The notes beneath the pieces are model-generated. The model was not told where the DNA came from. It searched no databases and saw only the letters and a program-made list of their open reading frames with translations. The position numbers were made by a program, and so were the translations under genes. Source: Enterovirga sp. (GTDB lineage Bacteria; Pseudomonadota; Alphaproteobacteria; Rhizobiales; Beijerinckiaceae). Taken from it: DNA of 64,000 nucleotides. The first letter of the stretch is position 1; every line of letters starts with the position of its first letter. Location: the NCBI RefSeq assembly GCF_028290205.1, contig NZ_JAQGKF010000009.1:1-64000 (forward strand), given 5' to 3'. Positions 13,848-23,335 of this stretch are shown in pieces.

Positions 13848-14837
13848 TCACAACCAGCCGCGCCGGCGGAAATAGAGCAGCGGCACGAGGCCGCTGAGGA
13901 CGATGATGGCTAAGCCGTAAGGATAGCCCCAAAGCCACTCGAGCTCCGGCATGTTCTTGAAGTTCATGCCGTAGATGCTGGCCACCAGCGTCGGCGGGAT
14001 CCCGACCACGGACACGACGGTGAGGATGCGGAAGCGGTCGTTCTGCTCCACGTTGATGGCCCCGAGGGCAGCATCCAGGACGAACTGCACCCGGTCGGAC
14101 AGGTGGACCTCGTATTCGTCGAGCGATTCCACGTCCTTGCCCACCGTTTGGAGCCGAAGCGCCGCCTCGCGGGACAGCCAGTCCTCACCCTCGGCCGCGA
14201 CATAGGGCACGATGCGGGCGATCCCGAGGAGCGTGGCCCGCACCTTGGAGACGAGCTGCCGCGAGCGCCCGACCCGGCGCAGGGTGCTGCGCAGGCGTGC
14301 GTCCTGAGCCTTCGGCCGCCGCCGGGACAGCTCGGCCTCGCTCTCCCTGCCGAACACCTCCTCGGCCATGTGGTCGAGATCCGCCCCGACCTCCTCCAGG
14401 ATGTCGGCGAGGCGGTCGACGATGGCTTCCAGCAGGGCCACGAGCACCGTTGCGCTGGAAGGGCGGTGGAAATCTTCTCGGCCGACGCGCTCGCGGCACG
14501 TCTCGAAGGCCTTCAGGTCCTCGTACCGGACGGTGACCAGGTGTCGGGCGGACAGGATCAGGCCCACGGGTGTGATCTTCGGGCGCCGCACCTCGTCCCG
14601 GTAGACCAAGGGCAGCGCAAGGTAGATCGCCCCGCGCTGCGTGCGCAGCCGCGACGAGATCTCGACCTCGCTCAGCTGTTCCGAACTCGGCACGCTGAAT
14701 CCGGTCAGTTGCTCGATCCGCTCGGCCTCTGCCGCGTCCGACCGCACCGCGTCGATCCACAGCGGTTCGCCCCGGGCGCTGGCGCCGCTCGCGCCGGCAG
14801 GCTCGGCGCCGTTTGCTAACACCTGGGTCAGGATCAT
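13848..14837 (-). CDS. corA: CorA-family Mg2+/Co2+ transporter
   Basis: C-terminal VASIYGMNFKNMPELEWLWGYPYGLAIIVLSG with GMN motif and two TM helices. Confidence 0.9.
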   Translation of the reverse strand: MILTQVLANGAEPAGASGASARGEPLWIDAVRSDAAEAERIEQLTGFSVPSSEQLSEVEISSRLRTQRGAIYLALPLVYRDEVRRPKITPVGLILSARHLVTVRYEDLKAFETCRERVGREDFHRPSSATVLVALLEAIVDRLADILEEVGADLDHMAEEVFGRESEAELSRRRPKAQDARLRSTLRRVGRSRQLVSKVRATLLGIARIVPYVAAEGEDWLSREAALRLQTVGKDVESLDEYEVHLSDRVQFVLDAALGAINVEQNDRFRILTVVSVVGIPPTLVASIYGMNFKNMPELEWLWGYPYGLAIIVLSGLVPLLYFRRRGWL

Positions 14838-14850
14838 GGCGGCTGCCGGC

Positions 14851-15408
14851 TCAGGAGGGGATGGGCAACGGCCATTCCGGCGCGCGCTGATCGCCGGAAC
14901 TCACACCATGGTACTTGCCCCGGAAGAACACGAGCGGCTCGCCCTCCCCGGCCGTGGAGAAGCGCAGCACGCGGCCAATGAAGATGACGTGGTCGCCGCC
15001 GTCGTGATGGGCGTAGGGCTCGCATTCGAAATGCGCGAGAGCGCCGTGCAGCAGCGGAGCCTCGGCATGGCCGACCGTGTGCTCGACGTCCGCGAACTTG
15101 TCGCTCAACGACTTGGCGAAGGCGTTCGAGAGACCTTCCTGCGCCCGCGAGAGGATGTTCACGGCATAGCCGCGGGCGGCCAGCATGGCCGGAAGGCTCA
15201 TGGCGCGCCGGTCGACGCTGAACAGCACGAGCGGCGGATCGAGGGAGACCGAGTTGAACGAGCTCATGGTGAGCCCGATCGCCTGGTCCTCCGGCCCCCG
15301 GGCCGTGATCACGGCCACCCCGGTCGCAAATTGCGACAGCGCGAACCGGAACGCGTTTGAGTCGAAGCTCATGGCGCTGCGCCCAGGCTCACGGGCCGAC
15401 GTCCCCAT
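14851..15408 (-). CDS. Flavin reductase-like (FMN-binding split barrel) protein
   Basis: FRFALSQFATGVAVITARGPEDQAIGLTMSSFNSVSLDPPLVLFSVDR; YHGVS. Confidence 0.88.
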   Translation of the reverse strand: MGTSAREPGRSAMSFDSNAFRFALSQFATGVAVITARGPEDQAIGLTMSSFNSVSLDPPLVLFSVDRRAMSLPAMLAARGYAVNILSRAQEGLSNAFAKSLSDKFADVEHTVGHAEAPLLHGALAHFECEPYAHHDGGDHVIFIGRVLRFSTAGEGEPLVFFRGKYHGVSSGDQRAPEWPLPIPS

Positions 15409-16171
15409 CGGCCAGCGCCGCCGCGTCGCGGAGCGCGCGGTAGCGCTCCATCACCTCGGCAAACGGGCCGTCATCCACCATGCGGCCATGTTCCAGCCGG
15501 ATCGCCCGCCCGCACAGACCCGCCAGAAGGCCGTCGTCATGCGAGGCGAGGACCAGAATGCCCGAGCGCTCCACAAACGAACGCAGCCGCTGATTGGCCC
15601 GCCGCATGAAGGAGGCGTCGCCCGCCCCGATGCCCTCGTCCAGCAGCAAAATTTCCGGCTCCACGCTGGTCGACACCGCAAAGGCGAGGCGGGTCTGCAT
15701 GCCGGCCGAGTAGGTCCGCATGGGCATGTCCAGAAACGAGCCGAGTTCGGTGAACTCCGCGATGTCGTCAATCCGGCTCTCGACCTCGCGCCGGCTCAGC
15801 CCGAGATAGAGGCCCCGGATGCGGATGTTGTCGTAGCCGGTGGCGTCCGGGTCCATGCCGAGGCCGATGTCGAAGATCGGCGCAATGCGGCCCTCGATGC
15901 GGATGCGGCCCGCGAGCGGCGGGTAGATGCCGGCCAGCACGCGCAGCAGCGTCGTCTTGCCGGCCCCGTTATGGCCGATCAGGGCGACCCGCTCGCCATG
16001 CTCCACCTTCAGCGTGATGCCAGCGAGCGCCTCGACGCAGGTTCGGGCCCGCTGGTCCGAGCCGATGCGTCCACCGGTCGCGCTGCTGACGAGCCGGTTG
16101 CGGAGCGAGCGGGCCGAGCCTCCATAGATCGGGAAGCTGACGCCCACGTCTTCGAGCGCGATGGATGTCAT
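15389..16171 (-). CDS. Polysaccharide ABC exporter ATP-binding protein (Wzt/KpsT-like)
   Basis: Walker A GHNGAGKTT, TYSAGMQTRLAFAV signature, LLLDEGIGAGDASF; start ATG 16171; no obvious C-terminal glycan-binding extension. Confidence 0.9.
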   Translation of the reverse strand: MTSIALEDVGVSFPIYGGSARSLRNRLVSSATGGRIGSDQRARTCVEALAGITLKVEHGERVALIGHNGAGKTTLLRVLAGIYPPLAGRIRIEGRIAPIFDIGLGMDPDATGYDNIRIRGLYLGLSRREVESRIDDIAEFTELGSFLDMPMRTYSAGMQTRLAFAVSTSVEPEILLLDEGIGAGDASFMRRANQRLRSFVERSGILVLASHDDGLLAGLCGRAIRLEHGRMVDDGPFAEVMERYRALRDAAALADGDVGP

Positions 16172-16181
16172 GCGACGCCGC

Positions 16182-17033
16182 TCAGAGCCAATACGGGACG
16201 CGCCAGCGGAAGCGGGCATAGAGCAGCAGCGCGACGAGGAGGTTCACGGCCGTGAGCCCGAGCGCGAAGCTCCAGGAGAGCGCCGGAAACGGCGCCCCGA
16301 TCAGCGGCGCCCTGACGATCTCGATGAGGTGGAAGAAGGGATTGGCCAGGGCGATCCACTTGCGGTCGCCGAGCGTGTCGGCCGTCCACAGCACGGGGGT
16401 GATGAAGAACATCATCTGCACGACATTGGTCATCAGCGGCGGGATGTCGCGGAAGCGGGCCGCGAGGGTGCCGAGCGTCAGCGCGAAGCCGATCCCGTTC
16501 AGGCACACCACCAGGAGCCCGAGCAGCGACGGCAGGAGCCCCATGAGGGCGTTGGCAGGCTGCAGCAGCAGCACGGCCGCGATGATGATGGCGTTGTGGC
16601 CGAAGATGATGAGCCCGCGCCAGATCAGCCGGTAGACATGCACGGTGAGCGGGGCCGGCATCTGCTTGATGGCCACGGTTGCCGCGATGAAGACGTTGCA
16701 GCCGTCGATCAGCAGGGTCGAGATCAGTGTCCAGACCACCATGCCGACAGTCAGATAGGGCAGGTATTCGGCAAGCGGGATCCTGAACAGGGCGCCGTAG
16801 GTGACCCCGAGTCCGGCCACGAAGGCGGCCAGCGTCAGCGTCACCCAGAACGGCCCCATGACCGAGCGGCTGTAGCGCTGGCGGATGTCGAGCCAGCCCA
16901 TGGTTCCCCAGAGCTGCACCTCGCGGGCGCCCCCGACCACGTCCCGCACGGCCGCGGCGAGCGGCGCACGCGCCTGTTCGGACGCGCTGAGATCGAGGAC
17001 GGGCGAACTCGCCACGGGAACTCCGGCTGGCAC
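16182..17033 (-). CDS. Polysaccharide ABC exporter permease (Wzm/KpsM-like)
   Basis: LDIRQRYSRSVMGPFWVTLTL, six TM-like segments, RFRDIPPLMTNVVQMMFFITPVLW. Confidence 0.9.
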   Translation of the reverse strand: MPAGVPVASSPVLDLSASEQARAPLAAAVRDVVGGAREVQLWGTMGWLDIRQRYSRSVMGPFWVTLTLAAFVAGLGVTYGALFRIPLAEYLPYLTVGMVVWTLISTLLIDGCNVFIAATVAIKQMPAPLTVHVYRLIWRGLIIFGHNAIIIAAVLLLQPANALMGLLPSLLGLLVVCLNGIGFALTLGTLAARFRDIPPLMTNVVQMMFFITPVLWTADTLGDRKWIALANPFFHLIEIVRAPLIGAPFPALSWSFALGLTAVNLLVALLLYARFRWRVPYWL

Positions 17034-17190
17034 GGGCGGGGACAGAAAGGCGGCGCTCTAACAGGGCCGCGTGCTGCCGCCAAATGCGGTCCGGCCAGCC
17101 GGCCGAGCTGGCGCGAGCGCGCGCCGGGGTTGCCGCGCGGGCGGCAAAGGTCCAGATCCCCGGCCCGGGGGCGGGCGAGAGGGATCGCGG

Positions 17191-18108
17191 GTGCAGGGAA
17201 AGAGCGGCGTCCTGGCCGGGATCGTCGTCTACCATCCGGACGAGGACCACCTCCGGCGCCTCGTCGCCGCGGTGGCGCCGGATGCCGACGAGGTCGCGGT
17301 CTTCGCCAATTCGCCTCTTCCGGATGGGCTGGAGGCGAGCCTGCGGCTGGCTGCCGGCGGCACCGCCTTTGCCGTGTTGGGCGGCGGCGCGAATCTCGGC
17401 CTCGGCGCCGCCTATGACGCCTTCCTCGGCCGGGCCCGGAGCCGCGCCCTCCCCTTCGCCTTTCTGCTCGACCAGGACAGTCTGCCGCGGCCCGGCACCA
17501 TTCCGGCGCTGGTGGCCCGCCACCGCGAGCTCGCGGCCTCCGGCGAGCGGCCAGCGGTGGTCGGCCCGCAGCCGCTCGATCCGGCCGGCGAGCCGATGCG
17601 GCTCGCGCTCAGCCGGCCGGACCCGGCCCCGCCCCGTCCGGGCCTGATCCGGGTCGCCTTCGTGATCTCGTCCGGCTCCCTGGTCTCCGTCGAGGCGGCG
17701 CGGACCATCGGCCCCTTCCGGGCCGACTTCTTCATCGACGCCATCGACCTCGAATGGTGTTTCCGGGCCGGCGCGGCCGGGTTCTCGATCTGGGTCGCCG
17801 CGCAGGTCGCGATGGATCACCGGCTCGGCCGCGGCGTGATCGCGCTGCCCTTCGGCCTGCTCTTGGCCGACCAGCCGAACCTGCGGCTCTACACCTTCAT
17901 CCGCAACCAGCTCGCCATGCTGCGGCTGTCGCACGTGCCGCGGGCGCACAAGCTGAAAACGGTTCTGAGCCTGCCGGTCCGCATTCCGGTCTACCTGGCC
18001 CGCAACCGCTTTTCGCGCGAATGCCGGTCGGCCCTCTGGAACGGGCTGGTGGACGGGGCCCTGAACCGGCTCGGGCCACCGACCCGCGCCGCCGGGACCC
18101 GCCGGTGA
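17191..18108 (+). CDS. Glycosyltransferase family 2, rhamnosyltransferase-like
   Basis: LAGIVVYHPDEDHLRRLVAAV, GGGANLGLGAAYDAFL, FAFLLDQDSLP, FFIDAIDLEWCFRA; GTG start 17191 proposed. Confidence 0.82.
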   Translation: MQGKSGVLAGIVVYHPDEDHLRRLVAAVAPDADEVAVFANSPLPDGLEASLRLAAGGTAFAVLGGGANLGLGAAYDAFLGRARSRALPFAFLLDQDSLPRPGTIPALVARHRELAASGERPAVVGPQPLDPAGEPMRLALSRPDPAPPRPGLIRVAFVISSGSLVSVEAARTIGPFRADFFIDAIDLEWCFRAGAAGFSIWVAAQVAMDHRLGRGVIALPFGLLLADQPNLRLYTFIRNQLAMLRLSHVPRAHKLKTVLSLPVRIPVYLARNRFSRECRSALWNGLVDGALNRLGPPTRAAGTRR

Positions 18109-18121
18109 AGGGCCGTCGCTG

Positions 18122-20173
18122 ATGTTCGGCACCGGTCTTGGACGGCTCGCGGCCCATCCGGCCCTCGCAGCCACGAAGCGGCGGGCCAAGGGCCTCCTGC
18201 TGGCGGCGAGCGAGCGCGCGCTCGGCCCGCAGCAGCTTCGGGGCGAGATCGATTCCGGGGCGGCCTACAGTCTCACCATCCCGGGCCTCGCCGGGCCCTA
18301 CCTCCTGACCCGCGGACCCGTCTCGGTCGGCGGCTGGGCCCTCGACCTGCGGGGCGGACGGCCGCTGCCGGTGCGGGGGCGGGTCGGCCGCGTCGCGATG
18401 GCGGCGGAGACGATCGAGCGGGCCGACATCCAGGCCGCCTTTGCCGGCATGGCGGACCTCCCGGTCCGGTGCGGCCTGTCCCTCGAGGGGACCGCCCGCC
18501 AGGGGCCGAGCCTGCTGCAGGTGGAAGCCGAGCGCGAGCCCGGCGACTGGCGCACGCTGTTTCGGGGCCTTGTTCTCTGTCTCGACAGCGACCTCGGCCG
18601 CTTCGAACGCGGCGGCCTCTGGCGCTACCGCGAGTGGCGGCTGAGGGAAGCCGAGGTGGCGGCGGCCGATGCCGAGGGGCAGCGCGGCTATGCGGCCATG
18701 GTTGGCGGGCGGCCCTCGATCACCGCCATCGTGCTGGGCGAGCGGAATGCGGACGCGACCCACGCCTCCCTGGCCGCCCAGACCTTCCCGGCCTGCGAGA
18801 CCCTGACGGTGCCGGGGGGCGCGGCGGATCTGGATGCCGCCCTCCGGGCCGCGCAGGGCGACTACACCCTGCCGCTCGCGGCCGGCGACCGGCTCACGCC
18901 GGACGCGCTCTACACGCTGGCCGCGGCCTGCCGGGCCGAGCCGGGGCTCGACCTCGTCTATGCCGACGAGGAAGGTGACGGGGACGGCGACGACCCGGTG
19001 CCCTTCTTCAAACCGGGCTGGAGCCCCGACACGCTCGAGTCCGTCCCCTATCTCGGCTCGCCGACCCTCTACAGAACGGCCGCGCTGCGCGGGCTCGAAG
19101 CGCCGGCCGGGCTCTACGACCTCGCGCTCCGCTTCACCGAAGCGCCCCGGACCGTCAAACATCTCGGCCGCGTGCTGTGCCGCCGGCCGACGACGCCCAC
19201 GGCGCCCGGCGAGACCGGGCCGGACATGGCGGCGCTGGCGGGTCGTCTCGCCCGGACCGGACGGACGGGCGAGATCCGGCCGATCGCGCCCGGGCTGCGC
19301 TGCTACATCTCGGACATCCGCCCGGCCGAGCCGGGTCCGCTCGTCTCGGTGGTGATCCCGACCGCCGGGCGCGAGCTGACCGTCGGGGGCCGCCGGCTCG
19401 ACCTCGTGCTCGATTGCGTGCGGGGCATCCGGGACCGCTCGACCTACCGCAACGTCGAGATCGTGGTGGTCTACAATCCCGACATCGCGCCCGCGAAGCT
19501 GGAGGCGCTGGCGGCGCTCGGCTGCCGGACGGTGCTCTACCGGGAGCCGGCCTTCAACGTCGCGGCCAAGCTCAATCTCGGCGCCGCTGCCGCGACCGGC
19601 GAAATGCTGCTGCTGCTCAACGACGACGTCGACATCATCTCGCCCGACTGGATCGAGCGGCTGCTGGCGCAGGCCACGAAGCCTCATGTCGGAGCCGTCG
19701 GGGCGAAGCTCCTCTACCCGGACGGGACGGTGCAACATGCCGGGGTCGTGGCCCTGCATGGCAATCCGAACCATGTCCGGCGCGGCTATCCCGACGGCGA
19801 TCGCGGCTACGTCTTCGCGGCAGCTGCCGCCCGCAATTACGGCGCTGTGACCGGCGCCGTGATGATGACGCGAGCCGATTTGTACAGTCGGGTGGGCGGA
19901 TACTCGGAAGAGTTCCCAATCCACTTCAACGACGTCGATTACTGCTACAAGCTGCGCCGTCTCGGGCTCCACATCGTGCTGGAGCCCGCCGCGCGGCTGT
20001 TCCACTTCGAATCCGCCTCCCGCAAGCCGTCGATCCACCCGGAGGAACTGGCCCTGTTCCAGGAGCGCTGGCCCGAAGACCTCATCGACGACCCGTTCTA
20101 CCCGAACGGCGTCTTCGCCACGGCGCCGCCCCATGCCGAGATCTTCCTCCATGCCGGAACGGGGGTGAGGTGA
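18122..20173 (+). CDS. Large glycosyltransferase with a GT2 C-terminal domain and a degenerate GT-like N-terminal domain
   Basis: PLVSVVIPTAGRE...LLLLNDDVDIISPDWIERLL...FNDVDYCYKLRRLG; N-terminal PSITAIVLGER...LPLAAGDRLTPDALYTLAA. Confidence 0.82.
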   Translation: MFGTGLGRLAAHPALAATKRRAKGLLLAASERALGPQQLRGEIDSGAAYSLTIPGLAGPYLLTRGPVSVGGWALDLRGGRPLPVRGRVGRVAMAAETIERADIQAAFAGMADLPVRCGLSLEGTARQGPSLLQVEAEREPGDWRTLFRGLVLCLDSDLGRFERGGLWRYREWRLREAEVAAADAEGQRGYAAMVGGRPSITAIVLGERNADATHASLAAQTFPACETLTVPGGAADLDAALRAAQGDYTLPLAAGDRLTPDALYTLAAACRAEPGLDLVYADEEGDGDGDDPVPFFKPGWSPDTLESVPYLGSPTLYRTAALRGLEAPAGLYDLALRFTEAPRTVKHLGRVLCRRPTTPTAPGETGPDMAALAGRLARTGRTGEIRPIAPGLRCYISDIRPAEPGPLVSVVIPTAGRELTVGGRRLDLVLDCVRGIRDRSTYRNVEIVVVYNPDIAPAKLEALAALGCRTVLYREPAFNVAAKLNLGAAAATGEMLLLLNDDVDIISPDWIERLLAQATKPHVGAVGAKLLYPDGTVQHAGVVALHGNPNHVRRGYPDGDRGYVFAAAAARNYGAVTGAVMMTRADLYSRVGGYSEEFPIHFNDVDYCYKLRRLGLHIVLEPAARLFHFESASRKPSIHPEELALFQERWPEDLIDDPFYPNGVFATAPPHAEIFLHAGTGVR

Positions 20174-21006
20174 GCGCCGCCCCTGCCCCGCCCTTGCCGT
20201 TGCCACAGCGGCTCGTCCCGACCGCCGTGGTGTTTCTGGTGCGGGGCCGCGACGGCGGCTACGCGGCCTCGTATCGCCGGTTCCTGGACTCCTATCGGAC
20301 CCATCCGGCCGGGCTGCCTCATGACCTCGTCCTCCTGTGCAAGGGGTTCGCCGACCCGGCCGACCAAGCCCGGGTGGAGGCGGATTTCGCCGGGCTGTCC
20401 TCCCGGACGCTGACGGTCGGGGACGAGGGTTTCGACCTCGGCGCCTACCGGGAGGCGGCGCGCCGCCTCGATCACGAGCGCGTGCTGTTTCTGAACGGCT
20501 GGAGCGAGATCCTGTCGGAGGACTGGCTGCTCAAGCTGACGCTGAACCTCGACCGGCCGGGGATCGGGCTGGTCGGCTGCACGGGCTGCTACGAGGTGCT
20601 GCGGATCGACCGCCGCTTCGGCCCCTTCCCCAACCCGCATGTCCGGTCGAACGGCTTCCTGATGGACCGGGGGCTGTTTCTGGAGGCCATCGGCGAGCGC
20701 CCGATCGGCACCAAGCTGGATGCCTTCCTGATCGAAAGCGGGCCGGACAGCATCACTCGCCGGGTGGTCGGCCGGGGCCTCGGCGCGCTGCTGGTCGGGC
20801 GTGACGGGCGCGGCTTCCCGCCCCGCCTCTGGCCGCGAAGCCGCACCTTCCGGCTCGGCCTGCGCGACAACCTGATGGTCGCCGACAACCAGACGCGGGC
20901 GGCCGCCGGCTGGTCCTGGCGCGTGCTGACCCGGGTGCAGACCCAGACCTGGGGCCGCTACCTGGCCGAGCTGCCGCCCGCGGGCCTCGACGGCCCGCTC
21001 GCCTGA
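20170..21006 (+). CDS. Glycosyltransferase-like protein, paralogue of the 21013-21930 product
   Basis: GTG start overlaps upstream stop by 4 nt; VGDEGFDLGAYREAARRL...SGPDSITRRVVGRGLGALLVGRDGRGF. Confidence 0.65.
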   Translation: MSAAPAPPLPLPQRLVPTAVVFLVRGRDGGYAASYRRFLDSYRTHPAGLPHDLVLLCKGFADPADQARVEADFAGLSSRTLTVGDEGFDLGAYREAARRLDHERVLFLNGWSEILSEDWLLKLTLNLDRPGIGLVGCTGCYEVLRIDRRFGPFPNPHVRSNGFLMDRGLFLEAIGERPIGTKLDAFLIESGPDSITRRVVGRGLGALLVGRDGRGFPPRLWPRSRTFRLGLRDNLMVADNQTRAAAGWSWRVLTRVQTQTWGRYLAELPPAGLDGPLA

Positions 21007-21012
21007 CCCGCC

Positions 21013-21930
21013 TCAGCTGCGGCTGCGGCCGAGCACCAGCCGCCGCACCGCCCGGAGCGGCGCCGTGGCCCGCCAGAAGACACTGTTCTGGATGATCTTC
21101 AGCGCGGCGTCGGACTGAATGAGCTTCTCGAGCTGATCCTTCAGCTCCGGATCCATCTGGTCGCCGACCTCGGGCCGGAACAGCAGCACGCCGGTATTGG
21201 CCGCGATCGAATTCTCGAAATCATAGGCGAAGGAGGTCAGCTTCGCCCGCTCCGCCGCGTCCGCGGCCTCGAAGATCGCCGTGTGCTTGTCGAAGGTCCA
21301 GATGTTCGACTGGTCGCCCTGCCGGAAGCCATTGCGAATCGAGCGGGCGTCCTCCATCGCGTAGACGCCGTCCGGCGCCACGACCCAGGCGCCATAGCCC
21401 TGGCGCAGGCACCAATTGGTGATCGAGTTCGGGCCGACCTCGAATTTCAGCGACTCGGTTCGGCTGTTGCAGCCGTAGGGGTAGCGCTGGATGCGCCCGC
21501 AGCGGATCAGGAAGCCGGTGCCCCGGATGTGCGGCCGGTGCTCGAACGAGGCCATCGAGCCGTACAGCCCGTCGCCGTGCCGCTCGCGCGCCTCGGCGAA
21601 AGCCTTGAGCCAGCCTCGCTGCTTGAAATGCGCCCAGGAGGAGAAGCACATCACCCAGTCGTCGGCCGGCAGGGTGTAGGCCGCATAGACATGGGCGCCG
21701 ATGTCCCAGCCCGAGCCCCGGTACACGATGACCTCGTGCGGGATGCCGGCGAAGATCTCGGCCACTTCGGGCGAATAACCGCCATTGGAATCGATCAGGC
21801 AGAGCCGGTGCTCGTAGTCGGGCGGATAGGCCTTGTAGGTCTCGGCGAAGCGCCGCGCCGCCTCCCGGTAATGGGCCGGCGCGGGCGCGTTCGGCAGGTT
21901 TCCGGCAAGGACGAAGGTGAGATTGATCAT
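21013..21930 (-). CDS. Glycosyltransferase-like protein
   Basis: MINLTFVLAGNLP...YRGSGWDIGAHVYAAYTLPADDW...VGPNSITNWCLRQGYGAWVVAPDGVYA; ATG overlaps upstream gene by 4 nt. Confidence 0.65.
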   Translation of the reverse strand: MINLTFVLAGNLPNAPAPAHYREAARRFAETYKAYPPDYEHRLCLIDSNGGYSPEVAEIFAGIPHEVIVYRGSGWDIGAHVYAAYTLPADDWVMCFSSWAHFKQRGWLKAFAEARERHGDGLYGSMASFEHRPHIRGTGFLIRCGRIQRYPYGCNSRTESLKFEVGPNSITNWCLRQGYGAWVVAPDGVYAMEDARSIRNGFRQGDQSNIWTFDKHTAIFEAADAAERAKLTSFAYDFENSIAANTGVLLFRPEVGDQMDPELKDQLEKLIQSDAALKIIQNSVFWRATAPLRAVRRLVLGRSRS

Positions 21931-22796
21931 CGGGTCCGGCTCACAAGCGCGCCGACATATTCCGCCAAGGCATCCTGCCAGGGCCGCAAGGACACGCCGT
22001 GCGCGGCGGCGGTGCCGCAATCCAGAACCGTGTAGGCCGGGCGGACCGGCGCATAGGCGCCCCTCCGGTCCACCGGCACGACGCGGGTCGAGACCCCGGC
22101 GAGCTGGAAGATCTCGGCCGTGAACCTGGCCCAGTCGCAACTTCCCGCATTGGTCAGGTGGTACAGGCCGGGGGGCGCGCCCGAGGTCAGGAGCTGGATG
22201 GTGGCGGTGGCGAGATCGGCCGCCGAGGTCGGCGTACAGGTGAGGTCGGAGCCGACCTCGATCCTGTCGAGTCGGCGGGCATCGGCCAGCCGGTTGACCA
22301 CGAAATTGCCCTTCTGCCGGCTCGGCGCGCTGCCATAGAGCCCGCAGGTCCGGATCACGAAGGCGCCCTCCGGATGGGCGGCGAGCGCCGCCCGCTCCCC
22401 GGCGAGCTTGGAGATGCCGTAGCACTGGATCGGCTCGGCGAGGTCCGTCTCCCGGTAGGGCCGGCGGCTCTTGCCGTCGAAGACGTAGTCGGTGGACACG
22501 GTGACAAAGCGCGCGCCGATCTCGGCCGAGGCCTTGGCGATGGCCGAGACCGCGACCGCGTTGATGGCGAGAGCGCGGGCGAAATCCGCCTCGCACACGT
22601 CGACGAGATGCAGGGCGCTCGCATTCACCACGAGGTTCGGGCGCAGCTCGCGCACCAGAGCGGCCGCGCCCGCAGCATCGGCCATGTCGAGCGCCGTGCG
22701 GGACGGGGCGGTGATCTCCCAGCTATCCTCCGCCTGGAGGCGCAGCTCCGTTCCGAGCTGCCCGGAGCCGCCGAAGATCAGGGTGCGGAGCTTCAT
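21927..22796 (-). CDS. RfbD-like NDP-4-keto-sugar reductase (SDR)
   Basis: TLIFGGSGQLGTEL, VSTDYVFDGKSRRPYRETD, CYGISKLAGERAALA. Confidence 0.85.
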   Translation of the reverse strand: MKLRTLIFGGSGQLGTELRLQAEDSWEITAPSRTALDMADAAGAAALVRELRPNLVVNASALHLVDVCEADFARALAINAVAVSAIAKASAEIGARFVTVSTDYVFDGKSRRPYRETDLAEPIQCYGISKLAGERAALAAHPEGAFVIRTCGLYGSAPSRQKGNFVVNRLADARRLDRIEVGSDLTCTPTSAADLATATIQLLTSGAPPGLYHLTNAGSCDWARFTAEIFQLAGVSTRVVPVDRRGAYAPVRPAYTVLDCGTAAAHGVSLRPWQDALAEYVGALVSRTR

Positions 22797-23335
22797 CGGG
22801 CGGCTCCGTCCGCGAGGAGCGGCCAGGTCCGGTCCTTGTCGGCGATGACCGTGACGGGAAGCGGCCAGCCGATGCCGAGGGCCGGGTCGTCCCAGCGCAG
22901 CCCCGCGCCCGCGCCCGGCGCGAAGGGGGGCGTGATCGAATAGGCGATCTCGGTCGCGTCCTCGAGCGTCTGGAAGCCGTGCGCGAACCCGTCCGGGATG
23001 TAGAGCGCGAGGCCGTTCTCGGCCGAGAGCCGGAACCCGCGCCACTGCCGGAAGGTCGCGCTGTGCGGCCGCAGATCCACCACCACATCCTGGATGGCGC
23101 CGCGGGTGCAGCGGACGAGCTTGGTCTCGCTGTGCGGCGGCAGCTGGAAGTGCATGCCCCGCACGGTGCCGGCCCGATGGTTGAACGACAGGCTGGCCTG
23201 CGGAAAATCGGTCACGAGCCCTTCGCGGGCGAATTCCTCCGCGCAGAACACCCGCACGAAATAGCCGCGTTCATCGGCGTGGCGCTCGGGATGGACCAGG
23301 ACGAGGCCCGCGAGGTCCAGCCGCTCGTATCTCAC
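22793..23335 (-). CDS. RfbC-like NDP-4-keto-6-deoxysugar 3,5- (or 5-)epimerase
   Basis: HADERGYFVRVFCAEEFA, QASLSFNHRAGTVRGMHFQLPPHSETKLVRCTRGAIQDVVVDLR, YIPDGFAHGFQTL. Confidence 0.88.
   Translation of the reverse strand: MRYERLDLAGLVLVHPERHADERGYFVRVFCAEEFAREGLVTDFPQASLSFNHRAGTVRGMHFQLPPHSETKLVRCTRGAIQDVVVDLRPHSATFRQWRGFRLSAENGLALYIPDGFAHGFQTLEDATEIAYSITPPFAPGAGAGLRWDDPALGIGWPLPVTVIADKDRTWPLLADGAAR

Noticed and set aside
17897-20206. 769-aa minus-strand ORF opposite the large glycosyltransferase
   Set aside because: Same antisense GC artefact; the plus-strand GT2 motifs are unambiguous.
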